This document shows, in pieces, positions 33,701 through 42,277 of a stretch of DNA of 64,000 nt. The stretch lies in the NCBI GenBank assembly GCA_963728845.1, contig CAVSLS010000041.1, positions 124,001 to 188,000 of the forward strand, written 5' to 3'. Numbering within the stretch: position 1 is the stretch's first letter; each line of letters begins with the position of its first letter. The position numbers were made by a program, and so were the translations under genes. Source of the stretch: Bog-473 sp963728845 (GTDB taxonomy: Bacteria; Actinomycetota; Acidimicrobiia; Acidimicrobiales; RAAP-2). Below the pieces are notes generated by a model. The model worked only from the letters and a program-made list of their open reading frames with translations. It did not search any database and was not told where the DNA came from.

Positions 33701-35051
33701 CGGCGCGGCCGTCGGTGGAGGCCACCTCCGCCACGAGCTGCTGGGTCAGGACGTCGAGCGGGGCGACGGGCGGATCAAGGAGGTCGAGGCGGCCCTCGCG
33801 CACTGCCGCGAGCAAGGCGGTGCACTCGACGAGCTCGTCACGGGTCGTCGGGTAGAGGCGTCCGGCCGGCGTCCCGTCGCGATGGTGGTTGGCCCGGCCG
33901 ACGCGCTGGAGGAAGGTGCCGATGGCTCGGGGCGATCCGATCTGGCACACCAACTCGACCGGGCCCACGTCGATCCCGAGCTCGAGTGACGCCGTGGCCA
34001 CGAGCGCCCGAAGGTCGCCCGCCCGCAAGCGTGTCTCGACGATGCGGCGCCGCGCCGCCGAGAGGCTGCCATGGTGGGCCGCGACCAGGAGCGACGCATC
34101 GACGTCACCATTGCGTTCGGGTCCGTCGTCAGCCAGCCGCTCCGCCAGCTGGTGGGCCACCCGCTCGGCCATCTTGCGCGTGTTGACGAACACCAGGGTG
34201 GTGCGGCGATGCCGGGTGTGCTCCACGATGCGATCGAGGATGTCGGACATCTGGCCGCCGCTCATGACCGCTTCGAGCTCCGTGCCCGGCAGCTCGATGG
34301 CCACCTCGAGATCGCGGGCATGGCCGCAGTCGACGATCACCGTCTCCGGGCGCCCTTCGTGGATCCCCGACAGCAGACGCGCGACCAAGTCCAGCGGGCG
34401 CTGTGTCGCGGAGAGCCCGATGCGCTGCAGGTGCCCCCCGTTCTCGGTCACGAGCGCATCGAGCCGCTCGAGGCTCAGCGACAGGTGGCTGCCCCGCTTG
34501 TCGCGTGCGAGCGTGTGCACCTCGTCGACGATGACCGTGCGCACGCCGCGCAGCAGCGCCCGCGACGACGGCGCGGTGAGAAGGAGATAGAGGGACTCGG
34601 GCGTGGTGACCAGCAGATCGGGTGACTGCTTCTTCATGGCGGCCCGCTCGGCCGGCGGCGTGTCGCCGGTGCGCACGGCGATGCGCAACCCGGGGTCGGC
34701 GAATCCGAGCCGAGCAGCCTCCTCACGGATCTCCGACAACGGGACGTGGAGGTTCTCGTGCACGTCGACGGCCAGCGCGCGGAGCGGCGAGATGTACAGC
34801 ACCTCGGGTGCGCCCCCCGCGCGGAGACCCGCCTCGGCCGCCCGGTAGGCCGCGTCAATGGCGACCAGGAATCCCGTGAGCGTCTTGCCCGAACCGGTGG
34901 GCGAGGCCACCAGCACGTCGCGGCCGGTCGCGATGTGGGGCCAGCCGGCGGCCTGGGGCGCCGTCGGACCCGCGGGAAAGCGCCGGGCGAACCAGCTGGC
35001 GACGGCGGGATGGAAGAGCGACTCGGGCGAGGCGTCGGGCACGGTCCCCAT
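30774..35051 (-). CDS. lhr: Lhr-type ATP-dependent helicase
   Basis: A large superfamily 2 helicase of 1425 residues, close to the length of mycobacterial Lhr. Motif I (SPTGSGKT, 50-57), the TTPESLYLLL segment, motif II (DEVH), motif III (SATQRP), motif IV (VFVNTRKMAERV) and motif VI (QRVGRANHH) are intact. The Lhr core follows (FDFELQAAADDDTVVLSLG; PHPMLGARWRWNLNRAL) and then a long C-terminal domain. It unwinds DNA or RNA-DNA duplexes 3' to 5' and acts in DNA repair. No frameshift is seen in 4.3 kb, in contrast with many neighbours. Confidence 0.95.
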   Translation of the reverse strand: MGTVPDASPESLFHPAVASWFARRFPAGPTAPQAAGWPHIATGRDVLVASPTGSGKTLTGFLVAIDAAYRAAEAGLRAGGAPEVLYISPLRALAVDVHENLHVPLSEIREEAARLGFADPGLRIAVRTGDTPPAERAAMKKQSPDLLVTTPESLYLLLTAPSSRALLRGVRTVIVDEVHTLARDKRGSHLSLSLERLDALVTENGGHLQRIGLSATQRPLDLVARLLSGIHEGRPETVIVDCGHARDLEVAIELPGTELEAVMSGGQMSDILDRIVEHTRHRRTTLVFVNTRKMAERVAHQLAERLADDGPERNGDVDASLLVAAHHGSLSAARRRIVETRLRAGDLRALVATASLELGIDVGPVELVCQIGSPRAIGTFLQRVGRANHHRDGTPAGRLYPTTRDELVECTALLAAVREGRLDLLDPPVAPLDVLTQQLVAEVASTDGRAVEAMWEMTRRAAPYVELSRKDFDDVVALASWGIETGRGRRGAHLHHDAVNGRLRARRGARLAALTGGGAIPETGDYRVVLDPDGVTVGSVHEDFAVEATAGDIFLLGTHSWRVAKVEVGTVRVHDAGDLPPTIPFWLGEAPARTAELSEAVSDLRSALEPLLHAGDGDGARRVVRERAGVSAEVAQQVVAYCAAGLAALGHLPTRQRIVVERCFDDSEGSQLIIHGPFGGRVNRALGLALRKRFCVSFDFELQAAADDDTVVLSLGPQHSFPLTRVQSMLTSAKAPEVLTQAVLPHPMLGARWRWNLNRALVLPRMNGGKRRPIHLQRMEADDLLAAVWPGLAACQENAPPGPVAVPDHVLARQTVDDCLHEGLSVEGLVEVWSKIESGEIAVHAVESSEPSPFSHAILSGRPFTYLDDAPLEERRTRALSLRRGLGELGPGGLPVPAHELAALDPDAVAVVLDQVRPRPRDPDELHDLLLSLVAARPCPDWAGWYDALVAEGRASLLDGSWVATERRSAAAALGDDDDAAAACVAGHLQLAGPVTVDQLVADAALPSGAPMGAPLSPGRARTALARLEGGGSAIELPDGRWCARNLLVRLHGASRRRRRGSVDAMPIADFVRFLTRWQHVTPDSRVEGRAGLMEVLEQLQGIEAPAAEWEAQILPARVSGYDPRWLDELCLSGEVAWGRLTPRAERTGRSGAPSPATPLAFVVRDDLETMLRAVRAGSVASEPEVGAAADVLGALQVRGACFRPELAPLTGRLPAEVDEGLWDLVARGLVTADAFSAVRALLSTRDRWRTRTVRRPSGRLARRRAPVGSGIGEGRWSLLPGPEVLGAPVLDDGMLSPGNEALAESVAHQLLVRWGVVAWELWGRESFKVPWREVVWALRRMEARGLALGGRFVAGLSGEQYALPEAFDELRSVRRRTEGEQVVVAGADPLNMTGSIIGGTRVPTRRNQRVVYRDGIVVDHLEAG

Positions 35052-35100
35052 TCCACCAGGAAGTAGTGACCACGACGAACGCGGGTCCCGCCGGAGCCGG

Positions 35101-35901
35101 TCAGATGGAGAGCGGCCGGCGGCCCCAGCACGAGATCATGGGCGGCTGGGCCAGGTCCAGCTTCCCTGCGGCGACGTTCGCCAGGTGCTGGGCGATCTCG
35201 TCCTCGGTGGCAACCCCGTGGTCGAGGAGCTGGTCGCGGACGAGGTTGACCGTCGCGATCTCGAGCTGGTCACAGGCGGGGTCGCTGACCGGGAAGGACG
35301 CGTCGGCCGTCACGCCGACGAGGCCCGCGGCCCGGAGCCGGCGCGGCAGGGAGCGGCCGTAGGCCAGGTCGACCCCACGCTCGGCCAGCAGCGACCGGAA
35401 GCCGCGGCGCAATCGATTGGCCAGCACCTCCTCGGGTCGTGTCTCCTCCAGGCAGCTGAGCGGCTGGAGCGCCGGATCGGCGTCTTCCACCAAGAGCACA
35501 CCGCCCGGGCGCAGCGCGGCGAACATGTTGGCCAGCGCGGTGTCGCGCTCGGGCACGTGCACGAGCACGAGGCGGGCATGGACGAGGTCGAAGGGCCCGG
35601 CCGGGGGCGGATCGGCCGCGACGTCGTGCTCGAGGATCTCGACGTTGGGCGCAGTCGCACCCGCGACCCACGAGAGGTTGATGTCGGTAGCCACCACGTG
35701 CCCGGCCGGGCCGACCCGCTCGGACAGGTGGGCCACCACCGTCGTCCCGCCGGCTCCCACCTCCCAGCAGCGCCAGCCCCGAGCCAGGCCGAGCCCGTCG
35801 AGGTGCCGGAAGGTCGAAGGGTCGAACAGGGTGGCGAAGGCGGTGAAGCGGTCCATCGCCTCGGGGGCGTCGTTGGAGAGGAGGTAACGATCCCCCGTCA
35901 C
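35101..35901 (-). CDS. SAM-dependent methyltransferase
   Basis: A 266-residue class I methyltransferase. Motif I (CWEVGAGGTTVVAHLSERVGPAGHVVATDI), the post-I acidic residue, FDLVHARLVLVHVPE and LRPGGVLLVEDAD are present. GTG at 35901 overlaps the patatin stop by 4 nt (GTGA), so the two are coupled. The acceptor is unknown. Confidence 0.88.
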   Translation of the reverse strand: MTGDRYLLSNDAPEAMDRFTAFATLFDPSTFRHLDGLGLARGWRCWEVGAGGTTVVAHLSERVGPAGHVVATDINLSWVAGATAPNVEILEHDVAADPPPAGPFDLVHARLVLVHVPERDTALANMFAALRPGGVLLVEDADPALQPLSCLEETRPEEVLANRLRRGFRSLLAERGVDLAYGRSLPRRLRAAGLVGVTADASFPVSDPACDQLEIATVNLVRDQLLDHGVATEDEIAQHLANVAAGKLDLAQPPMISCWGRRPLSI

Positions 35902-36857
35902 GGTGCGACGGATGGCGCTGGCGCCAGGTCGTGCGAGGTCCCGACGTAGCGGTCGAGGACGTCGGCCACCTCGCTGCGTCCCTCTTCGATCAGCGCCGCC
36001 GTCGCCGAGAAGTCGCGGTACTGGCCCGAGGGCTCGCCACCGCCGCTGAAGACGATCACGTCGACGCCGGGCGGCAGCAGCGCGAGCTCGCGGACGAAGC
36101 GGGCGTGCACAGCGACGAAGAACGCGGTCAGCGCCGCCTCCGCCGGGCGGCGGGGTGGGGGTGGGTGATAGTGCAGCGGTCCGCACAGCAGCACGTAGAT
36201 GCGATCGCAGCCGGCCGAGAGGGCGCGGCTGATCGGCACGTTGTTGACGACGCCGCCGTCGACGAGCACATCGCCGTCGATCGTCACGGGGGGGAAGATG
36301 GACGGTATGGCCGAGGAGGCCAGGATGGCCTCGACCGCCGGTCCATGGGTCAGCCAGCGCTCCCTCCCGTCGGTCAGCGACGTGGTCACCACTTCCACGG
36401 GAATGGTGGCGTCCTCCAGGTTCTCGTAACCGATCCCCGACTCGATGATGGCCCGCAGGCCCGTGTTGGCATGGACGGAGGCGCGCTTTTGCAAGAAGGC
36501 CCATGGCCCGTCGAACGTGCCGCGGGGGAAGATGTTGGTCCCCGTGACGTCGCGCCAGATCCGGGCCATGTGCTCGGTCCCCTCGACGGTCGGGTTCCCG
36601 GCGTACGAGGCGCCGTTGATGGCCCCGACCGACGCGCCGAAGACACGGTCGGCGCGGATGCCCCGGCGGACGAGCTCCTCGAGCATGCCCACTTGGACCG
36701 CGCCGCGACTGCCGCCGCCGGCCAGCACGAAGGCCGTCCGCCGCGGGGCCGGGCCACGGCGTCCCTCCGACGACCCGCGCCGCTGCGCCCACCTCGCGCG
36801 GATCCGTTCGGACCAGCTGGGCCGCGCCGCGCCGTCGGTCAGGGCCGCGTCGCTCAC
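35898..36857 (-). CDS. Patatin-like phospholipase
   Basis: A 319-residue serine lipase or acyl hydrolase. The oxyanion motif GGGSRGAVQVGML, the nucleophile GASVG and the catalytic Asp in VDGGVVNNVPI form the complete Ser-Asp dyad. A basic N-terminal stretch (RARWAQRRGSSEGRR) precedes the domain. It is coupled to the methyltransferase downstream and preceded 37 nt upstream by a 55-residue membrane protein. It probably acts on membrane lipids in the cytosol. Confidence 0.9.
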   Translation of the reverse strand: MSDAALTDGAARPSWSERIRARWAQRRGSSEGRRGPAPRRTAFVLAGGGSRGAVQVGMLEELVRRGIRADRVFGASVGAINGASYAGNPTVEGTEHMARIWRDVTGTNIFPRGTFDGPWAFLQKRASVHANTGLRAIIESGIGYENLEDATIPVEVVTTSLTDGRERWLTHGPAVEAILASSAIPSIFPPVTIDGDVLVDGGVVNNVPISRALSAGCDRIYVLLCGPLHYHPPPPRRPAEAALTAFFVAVHARFVRELALLPPGVDVIVFSGGGEPSGQYRDFSATAALIEEGRSEVADVLDRYVGTSHDLAPAPSVAP

Positions 36858-36894
36858 GGTGTCGCCCCGGGCGGCCGGGGCGGCCGGTGACCTC

Positions 36895-37062
36895 TTACCC
36901 TCTCTGGCGTTCCCGCCATGCCTGCCGTCCGGCGAGGTCGTGGCGCACCGCCCAGACGATCACGATGACCACGAGCGCCAGCAGCGCCACGACGAAGATC
37001 CCGAAGATCGCGAAGAAGGCGGCGTCCGTGGCCGGTGCCGACGGGAGCAGGGCGAGTGCCAT
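36895..37062 (-). CDS. Small single-pass membrane protein, 55 residues
   Basis: An open frame too short for routine ORF calling: MALALLPSAPATDAAF, one 24-residue hydrophobic helix (FAIFGIFVVALLALVVIVIVW) and a charged cytosolic tail (RHDLAGRQAWRERQRG). The helix-then-basic-tail layout and the position 37 nt upstream of the patatin gene on the same strand support translation. Function unknown; it could anchor or regulate a lipid enzyme (inference). Confidence 0.6.
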   Translation of the reverse strand: MALALLPSAPATDAAFFAIFGIFVVALLALVVIVIVWAVRHDLAGRQAWRERQRG

Positions 37063-37208
37063 GTGCACCCGTCAGGGTAGAGCCGGGACCTGCGAGGTGT
37101 CACACCCCGAAGCCACACTGCTGCGATGGTCCTCGTCGCACCGCGCATACGGCGCCCAGCAGGGCCGCCGGGCCGGCCGATCGTGGCGCGGGGAGAGACG
37201 TCCTCGCG

Positions 37209-37979
37209 TTGTTGAGGGGAGACACCTCGGCGCGTCCGCGCTTCGACCCCGGCCTGGCCGGCGGACTGCGCGCCTGGCTCGAGGACGCCGCCTACGAGGT
37301 GGTCGCCGCCCGGGGCGAACACGCCCCGGCGCTGTTCCTCGGGCCGCGCCAGCTGCTCGGGTACCCGTCGGAGCGCCGCGAACAAGGTGGGGGTGAGCAC
37401 CTCTCCGATGAGGTGGTCCTGTCCCGTCTCGTCCACGCATTGTTCCGCCAGCTGGTGCACACGGGGGAGATCGACGACCCGTTGGGTGACGCGCTCGAGG
37501 CCCTGCGCGCCGGCGACGGCGAGGCCGTGGTCCGCCACGTCGAGTCGCTGCCGTCCTCGGCCCGGTCTGCCCTGGCGGAAGCGGTGGCATCGCATGCGGC
37601 GAACCTGCACAGTCAGCTGCCGCGGTTCGCACCGGGTTGGATGCCACGGACCGACGATCGCGTGGCCACACCGCTCGCCGGCGGCCGCGTGGTGTTGCAC
37701 GGGGTCTTCGACTTGATCGTGGGCCTGCCCCAACCGGGCACCGCCTCGCTGTGCGCGCTCGGCCTGGCCACCGGCGGACCCTGGGCGTGGCACCGGCGGT
37801 CGCTGCACTATCTCGCCCTGCTCGAGACCCTTCGCAGCAGTACCCCCCCGTTCCGCCTGGCGCTGCTCGAATCGACGACCGGGCGCTGCGGCGTCGAGGA
37901 CGTGCGCGAGGAGCACCTCCGGGCCATTGCCTCCCACATCGCCGCGTGGCTGACCCGCCAGGCCGCCGCCAATGAGTGA
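37209..37979 (+). CDS. Conserved-looking protein of unknown function (start uncertain)
   Basis: About 256 residues from TTG 37209 (LLRGDTSARPRFDPGLAGGLRAWLEDAAYEV). It has FLGPRQLLGYPSERREQGG and a C-terminal region LCALGLATGGPWAWHRRSLHYLALLETLRSSTPPFRLALLES with a strand-helix-strand look. No family is recognised. The frame is open back to 37035, and an ATG at 37126 would fit if one base is extra nearby, so the true start is open. It overlaps the next gene by 8 nt, so the two products probably work together. Confidence 0.65.
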   Translation: MLRGDTSARPRFDPGLAGGLRAWLEDAAYEVVAARGEHAPALFLGPRQLLGYPSERREQGGGEHLSDEVVLSRLVHALFRQLVHTGEIDDPLGDALEALRAGDGEAVVRHVESLPSSARSALAEAVASHAANLHSQLPRFAPGWMPRTDDRVATPLAGGRVVLHGVFDLIVGLPQPGTASLCALGLATGGPWAWHRRSLHYLALLETLRSSTPPFRLALLESTTGRCGVEDVREEHLRAIASHIAAWLTRQAAANE

Positions 37980-38778
37980 CCGCCTGACCGGCGAGCTGGC
38001 GGCCCCGCTGCCGGCAGTCGACGCCGCGTCCTGGCTGGCCGCCCTGGCAGATGCGAAGTCGATGCTCGCCAACCTGGCCGTCCGGCGCGGCGCCACCGGT
38101 CCCTTCCGGGTCACCGACCACGACGTCCGGGCCGCCCTGGGCGGCGAAGCCGGCGACCGGGCCGGCCGTGAGCCGTTCGCCTGGTCCACCCGCACGGCAC
38201 GACGGTCCCTGGGGCTGGCGGCGGTGCGCATGCTCGTCGCCGGTCGGGCCCGCTCACCCGTCGAGGGCGTGCAGGCCAGGCTGGCCGAGTCGTCGCTGTG
38301 GGTGCGCGAGGGGAGCTCGTCCGCCTCGCAGCTCGACCGCTGGCTCGCCGGTCTCCCGCCGGCGGCCCTGGCGGCGGTGGGCGCCGAAGCGGTGACGTGG
38401 GCCACCCGTCTGTGGTGCGCGCTGGACTGGTCCGCCTTCGCGGCTCCGCCCGTCGTCGGCCGCGACCGCTGGTGGGACAGCCCCCACTCGGCGCTGCTGG
38501 CCCTGCGCGGCCGGGCTGACGTGCGCACGGCGCGTTCCCACCTGGTGGTGCTGTCCGGGCCCCGCCGCACCTCGGTGCGGGCGGAGCTCGCCCTCGTGAT
38601 CCTGGTCGAGTCGCTGCGCGCCCGGGGCGGTGCCGTGCCGGGGCGCGTGGTCGGGTGGTGGCCGGATTCCGGCCAGGTGGTACGGGTCGATCCCGAGCCG
38701 GCCGTGCTCACCCTGGGCGCGGAGGCCGTGGCGCTGGTCCTGGCCGGTGCGCGAGCGCCCGTGCGATCGGCCGCCTGA
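37972..38778 (+). CDS. Conserved-looking protein of unknown function, coupled to the preceding gene
   Basis: A 268-residue protein (MSDRLTGELAAPLPAVDAAS). The middle has KSMLANLAVRRG and WSTRTARRSLGLAAVRML; the end has RTSVRAELALVILVESLRARGGAVPGRVVGWWPDSGQVVRVDPEP. The last part resembles a strand-rich enzyme core with a conserved glutamate, but I cannot name the fold. It starts 8 nt inside the preceding gene and ends 36 nt before typA. Confidence 0.65.
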   Translation: MSDRLTGELAAPLPAVDAASWLAALADAKSMLANLAVRRGATGPFRVTDHDVRAALGGEAGDRAGREPFAWSTRTARRSLGLAAVRMLVAGRARSPVEGVQARLAESSLWVREGSSSASQLDRWLAGLPPAALAAVGAEAVTWATRLWCALDWSAFAAPPVVGRDRWWDSPHSALLALRGRADVRTARSHLVVLSGPRRTSVRAELALVILVESLRARGGAVPGRVVGWWPDSGQVVRVDPEPAVLTLGAEAVALVLAGARAPVRSAA

Positions 38779-38814
38779 GCGAGGCGCCCCGGGTCCTCTA
38801 TCGTTGCCTTCCCC

Positions 38815-40663
38815 ATGGGAACGCGCCAGGACATAAGGAACGTGGCCATCGTGGCCCACGTCGACCACGGCAAGACGACCCTGGTCGACGCCCTGTTGCG
38901 CCAGACGGGCGCATTCGGCGCGCACCAGGAGCTGACCGACCGGGTCATGGACTCGGGCGACCTCGAACGGGAGAAGGGCATCACCATCCTGGCCAAGAAC
39001 ACCGCCGTGCGCTGGGGCGGTGTGAAGATCAACATCGTCGACACCCCGGGCCACGCCGACTTCGGGGGCGAGGTCGAACGTGGGCTGACCATGGTCGACG
39101 GGGTGCTGCTCCTGGTGGACGCGTCGGAGGGCCCGCTGCCCCAGACCCGCTTCGTGCTGCGCAAGGCGCTCGAGGCCCGGCTGCCGGTCGTGCTCGTGGT
39201 GAACAAGGTCGACCGGGCCGACGCCCGCATCGCCGAGGTCGTGCACCAGGTCGAGGAGCTGTTCTTGGACCTCGACGCCGACGAGGACCAGATCGACTTC
39301 CCGATCCTCTACGCCAACGCCAGGGCGGGCTGGGTCAGCACCGAGCCCGGCGTCGAAGGGGATGAACGTCGAGCCCCTGTTCCGTGCCATCATCGAGCGC
39401 GTCCCGGCCCCGAGGTTCGACGCCGACGCGCCCACCCAGGCGCTGGTCTGCAACCTGTCGGCCTCCCCCTACCTCGGGCGGCTCGCCGTCTGCCGGGTGC
39501 ACAACGGCACGCTGACCAAGGGTGAGGCCGTCGGCTGGTGCCGACTCGACGGGACCGTCGAGAAGGCCAAGATCACCGAGCTCTACGTCACCGAGGCGCT
39601 CGAACAGGTCCCGGCGGAGCGTGCGGGCGCCGGGGAGATCGTCTCGGTCGCGGGCCTGGCCGAGGTCACGATCGGCGAGACGCTGGCCGATCCCGATCAG
39701 CCGGTCCCGCTGCCCGCCATCACCGTCGACGAGCCCAGCCTGGCCATGACCATCGGCATCAACACGTCGCCCCTGTCGGGTGCCGACGGCACGAAGCTGA
39801 CCGCGCGCCTGCTCAAGTCCCGCCTGGACGCCGAGCTGGTCGGCAACGTGGCCATCCGTGTGGCCCCGACGGACCGCCCCGACATGTGGGAGGTGCTCGG
39901 GCGCGGCGAGCTCCAGCTGGCCGTGCTCGTCGAGACGATGCGGCGCGAGGGCTTCGAACTCACGGTGGGCAAGCCACAAGTCGTCACCCGGGAGATCGAC
40001 GGCAAGGTGCACGAGCCGGTCGAGCGGGTCAGCGTCGACGTGCCCGACGAGTATCTCGGCGTCGTGACCCAGCTGCTGGCCCTGCGCAAGGGCACCATGG
40101 TCGAGATGGTCAACCACGGGACGGGATGGGTGCGGCTCGACTACCGGGTCCCGGCCCGAGGCCTCATCGGGTTCCGCACCGAGTTCCTGACCGAGACGAG
40201 GGGGACCGGCATCCTCCACCACGTGTTCGACGGCTGGGAGCCGTGGCACGGGGACCTCCGCACCCGCCGGAACGGGTCCATGGTGGCAGACCGGCGCGGC
40301 CTGACCACCACATTCGCGCTGATGAACCTCCAAGAGCGCGGCACGCTCATCGTGGGCCCGTCCGAAGAGGTCTACGAAGGGATGATCGTCGGCGAGAACG
40401 CCCGGGCGGAGGAGATGGACGTCAATCCCACCAAGGAGAAGAAGCTGACGAACATACGCTCGTCGACGGCGGAGGAGTTCGAGCGCCTGACGCCGGCGAT
40501 GGCATTCTCCCTGGAGCACGCGCTGGAGTTCATCGCCGAGGACGAGTGTGTCGAGGTGACGCCGAAGGTCGTGCGACTGCGCAAGGTCATCCTCGAGCAA
40601 GCGACACGGGGACGGCTGCGCAGCCGAGCGCGGGACGCGCGTGACCAGGCGGCCAAGGGCTAG
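38815..40663 (+). CDS. typA: Translational GTPase TypA/BipA, frameshifted
   Basis: Ribosome-associated GTPase, about 615 residues when repaired. G1 (AHVDHGKTT), the switch I region with EREKGITILAKN, G3 (DTPGHADFGGEVER) and G4 (NKVDR) are in the first frame. Domain II, the C-terminal EF-G-like domains and the TypA-specific end (GRGELQLAVLVETMRREGFEL; PARGLIGFRTEFLTETRGTG; NPTKEKKLTNIRSS) are in the second. The frames join when one G is removed from GGGG at 39358-39361 (VEGMNVEPLFRAI). A real break in so conserved a gene would be surprising, so this indel is most likely an error. Confidence 0.94.
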
Positions 40664-40680
40664 CGAGGAGCTGAGTCACC

Positions 40681-41139
40681 GTGGGCGCCGGCACGAGCAC
40701 GCGAACCGAAGGCTTCGACCACATGACGGTCGTCGTCACCGACCTCGAAGAGGCGAAGCGGTTCTTCGGGCTCCTCGGCTTCGTCGAACGGATCGCCGTG
40801 GTGGCCTCGGGCGAGGAGATCGCCCGCTACATGGGCATCCCGGACTGGGAGGCCGACCATGTGACCCTGGTGCTCGAAGGCGCACCGGTCCACCAGGAGG
40901 TGCAGCTCCTCTCGTTCCACCATCCAGCCGCCGCTGTCGACGAGGGAGCCGGGACTCTGACGCGGACCGGCTTCAACCACGTCTGCTTCCGCGTCCGCGA
41001 TCTGGACGCCATGCTGACCCATCTCTCGGAACACGGGATCACACCGCGCAACGACGTCTTCGCGTTCCACGACCGGCGGCTGGTGTTCCTCGACGGGCCG
41101 GGCATCGTGGTCGAGTTGGCCGAATGGACGAACGGGTGA
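40681..41139 (+). CDS. Glyoxalase-fold (VOC) protein
   Basis: A 152-residue two-module VOC protein (FDHMTVVVTDLEEAKRFFGLLGF; FNHVCFRVRDLDAMLTHLSEHGI; LVFLDGPGIVVELAEW). Metal-ligand-like His and Glu residues sit at the usual ends (DHMTVVV, HQEVQLL, NHVCFRV, VVELAE). GTG start with AGGAG about ten bases upstream. It lies between typA and the tRNA-Ser gene. No reaction can be assigned. Confidence 0.85.
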   Translation: MGAGTSTRTEGFDHMTVVVTDLEEAKRFFGLLGFVERIAVVASGEEIARYMGIPDWEADHVTLVLEGAPVHQEVQLLSFHHPAAAVDEGAGTLTRTGFNHVCFRVRDLDAMLTHLSEHGITPRNDVFAFHDRRLVFLDGPGIVVELAEWTNG

Positions 41140-41173
41140 GGCGGCCCAGGCCGGCACCTAGCATGAGCCGTCT

Positions 41174-41258
41174 GGAGGGATGGCAGAGCGGACGAATGCA
41201 CAGCTCTTGAAAAGCTGCGAGGTGCAAGCCTCCGTGGGTTCGAATCCCACTCCCTCCG
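41174..41258 (+). tRNA. tRNA-Ser (anticodon UGA)
   Basis: The acceptor stem GGAGGGA pairs with TCCCTCC at 41251-41257, followed by discriminator G. The anticodon loop CTTGAAA with TGA at 41208-41210 is closed by CAGCT/AGCTG. A long variable arm and the T-arm GTGGG-TTCGAAT-CCCAC make it a class II serine tRNA. CCA is not encoded. Confidence 0.96.
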
Positions 41259-41346
41259 CGAACAGACAACAAGGACGAAATGTCCGGCGTGCACCCTGGC
41301 AGGAGCACACTCGGGATGTCCGCCTGTCGGACCCTGCGACGAGCTC

Positions 41347-41493
41347 TTATTCAAACCCCAGCGACGATCTCCTCGCGGAGTGGGCTATGTGTTGACCAAC
41401 ATGTCGTTCACCACTAAGTACCGCCGTGATCGCCTGCTCCGTTTCGGAGAGGCGAGCGAACTCGATTCCGACTCGGACGCTCCCGTCGAGCAT
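41347..41493 (-). pseudogene. Fragment resembling the C-terminal part of a PilZ domain
   Basis: On the minus strand a frame of 48 codons reads MLDGSVRVGIEFARLSETEQ and ends HSARRSSLGFE. The core VGIEFARLSETEQAI matches the end of PilZ (c-di-GMP-binding) domains. Upstream in the same frame RPRLEGETKSAAR precedes it, after a stop codon. A neighbouring frame gives more PilZ-like sequence (KIEVSIALDSKAR), so the gene seems broken at least once. It lies right after the tRNA in a gene-poor stretch. Confidence 0.42.
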
Positions 41494-41833
41494 TCGTGCC
41501 GCACTTTTGGTCTCGCCTTCGAGTCGAGGGCGATCGAGACCTCAATCTTCGAGGGGCCCTTCTGCCGTTGGCTCAGGTACATCAGCTGCGTCAGCGATTC
41601 ATCCCCGGAGGAGCTGGCCTACCGAAGTCACCTCACCTTGACCGACGCCAGCGAACCGCCGCTAGACGTCATTGGGCGCAGCGATCTCGGTAGAGCATTC
41701 AGAGGATGTGCGATCCGACAAGCGCCGTGGCGGCATCACCTGGTCCGGTGAACTGGGGCGCTCGGCTTTGACTGGTTGATCTCACTACTCTTCGGCGCAG
41801 TGGCACGGTTGCCGCAGAGAGATAGTACGGGAC
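41494..41833. other. No confident gene
   Basis: These 340 nt carry only short competing readings. The part nearest the PilZ-like fragment may be its decayed 5' end. The composition looks less G+C-rich than the regions on either side. Confidence 0.4.
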
Positions 41834-42133
41834 ATGGCAAATCGGGAGGACATCACGATCGTCGGCAGAACCATCGTTGAGGAGCTCGGTGACAGGAACG
41901 AGGTCGAATGGCAGTTGAGTGCCACGCCTGTACTCGTGTGGGCCGAGATCTTCCAACTGGCAGGCCCGTCGGACCGCAAGGGTTCGATCCAGTGGGTCGA
42001 GGGCAGCGGGCCTGACGTCATGGGCAATGTCGTACGATGGTTCGTTCCGGACAGCGAGATCGAAGAGGCCGATGCGGAGGTGAGACACCGCTTGTCGGTG
42101 GCGAACCAGAGATTCGGGTCGGGGGACACCTAG
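41834..42133 (+). CDS. Hypothetical protein, 99 residues
   Basis: An acidic protein (MANREDITIVGRTIVEELGD to LSVANQRFGSGDT) with alternating strands and helices: EVEWQLSATPVLVWAEIFQLAG, then QWVEGSGPDVMGNVVRWFV. ATG start with GAGAGATAG upstream. No family is recognised. It stands alone between the tRNA-side debris and the dehydratase gene and reads cleanly, so it is probably a real gene of the presumed island. Confidence 0.55.
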   Translation: MANREDITIVGRTIVEELGDRNEVEWQLSATPVLVWAEIFQLAGPSDRKGSIQWVEGSGPDVMGNVVRWFVPDSEIEEADAEVRHRLSVANQRFGSGDT

Positions 42134-42277
42134 GGAATCGCCGAGGACTGGCTGCGGCTCCGCCACCGCTCTCTCGGTATATCGCCCTCGTCCCGGCGAT
42201 CTGGGGCACATTGTTCCCCGGTGGACAAGAGCGGGATTCGCAACTTCCTTGGGCTCGTTGGTGCCGCTTGGTGATCC

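Noticed and set aside
36960..39230. A 756-codon open frame on the minus strand
   Set aside because: It lies antisense to two coupled genes and the start of typA, is full of Arg/Ser/Pro typical of G+C-rich shadow frames, and has no recognisable domain.
41174..41258. tRNA 3' end as a proven attachment site
   Set aside because: No second copy of the 3' end and no integrase gene could be found downstream, so integration is only suggested.
41380..41751. A 123-codon plus-strand hypothetical gene after the tRNA
   Set aside because: It is antisense to the PilZ-like sequence, lacks a ribosome site and shows no protein-like pattern.
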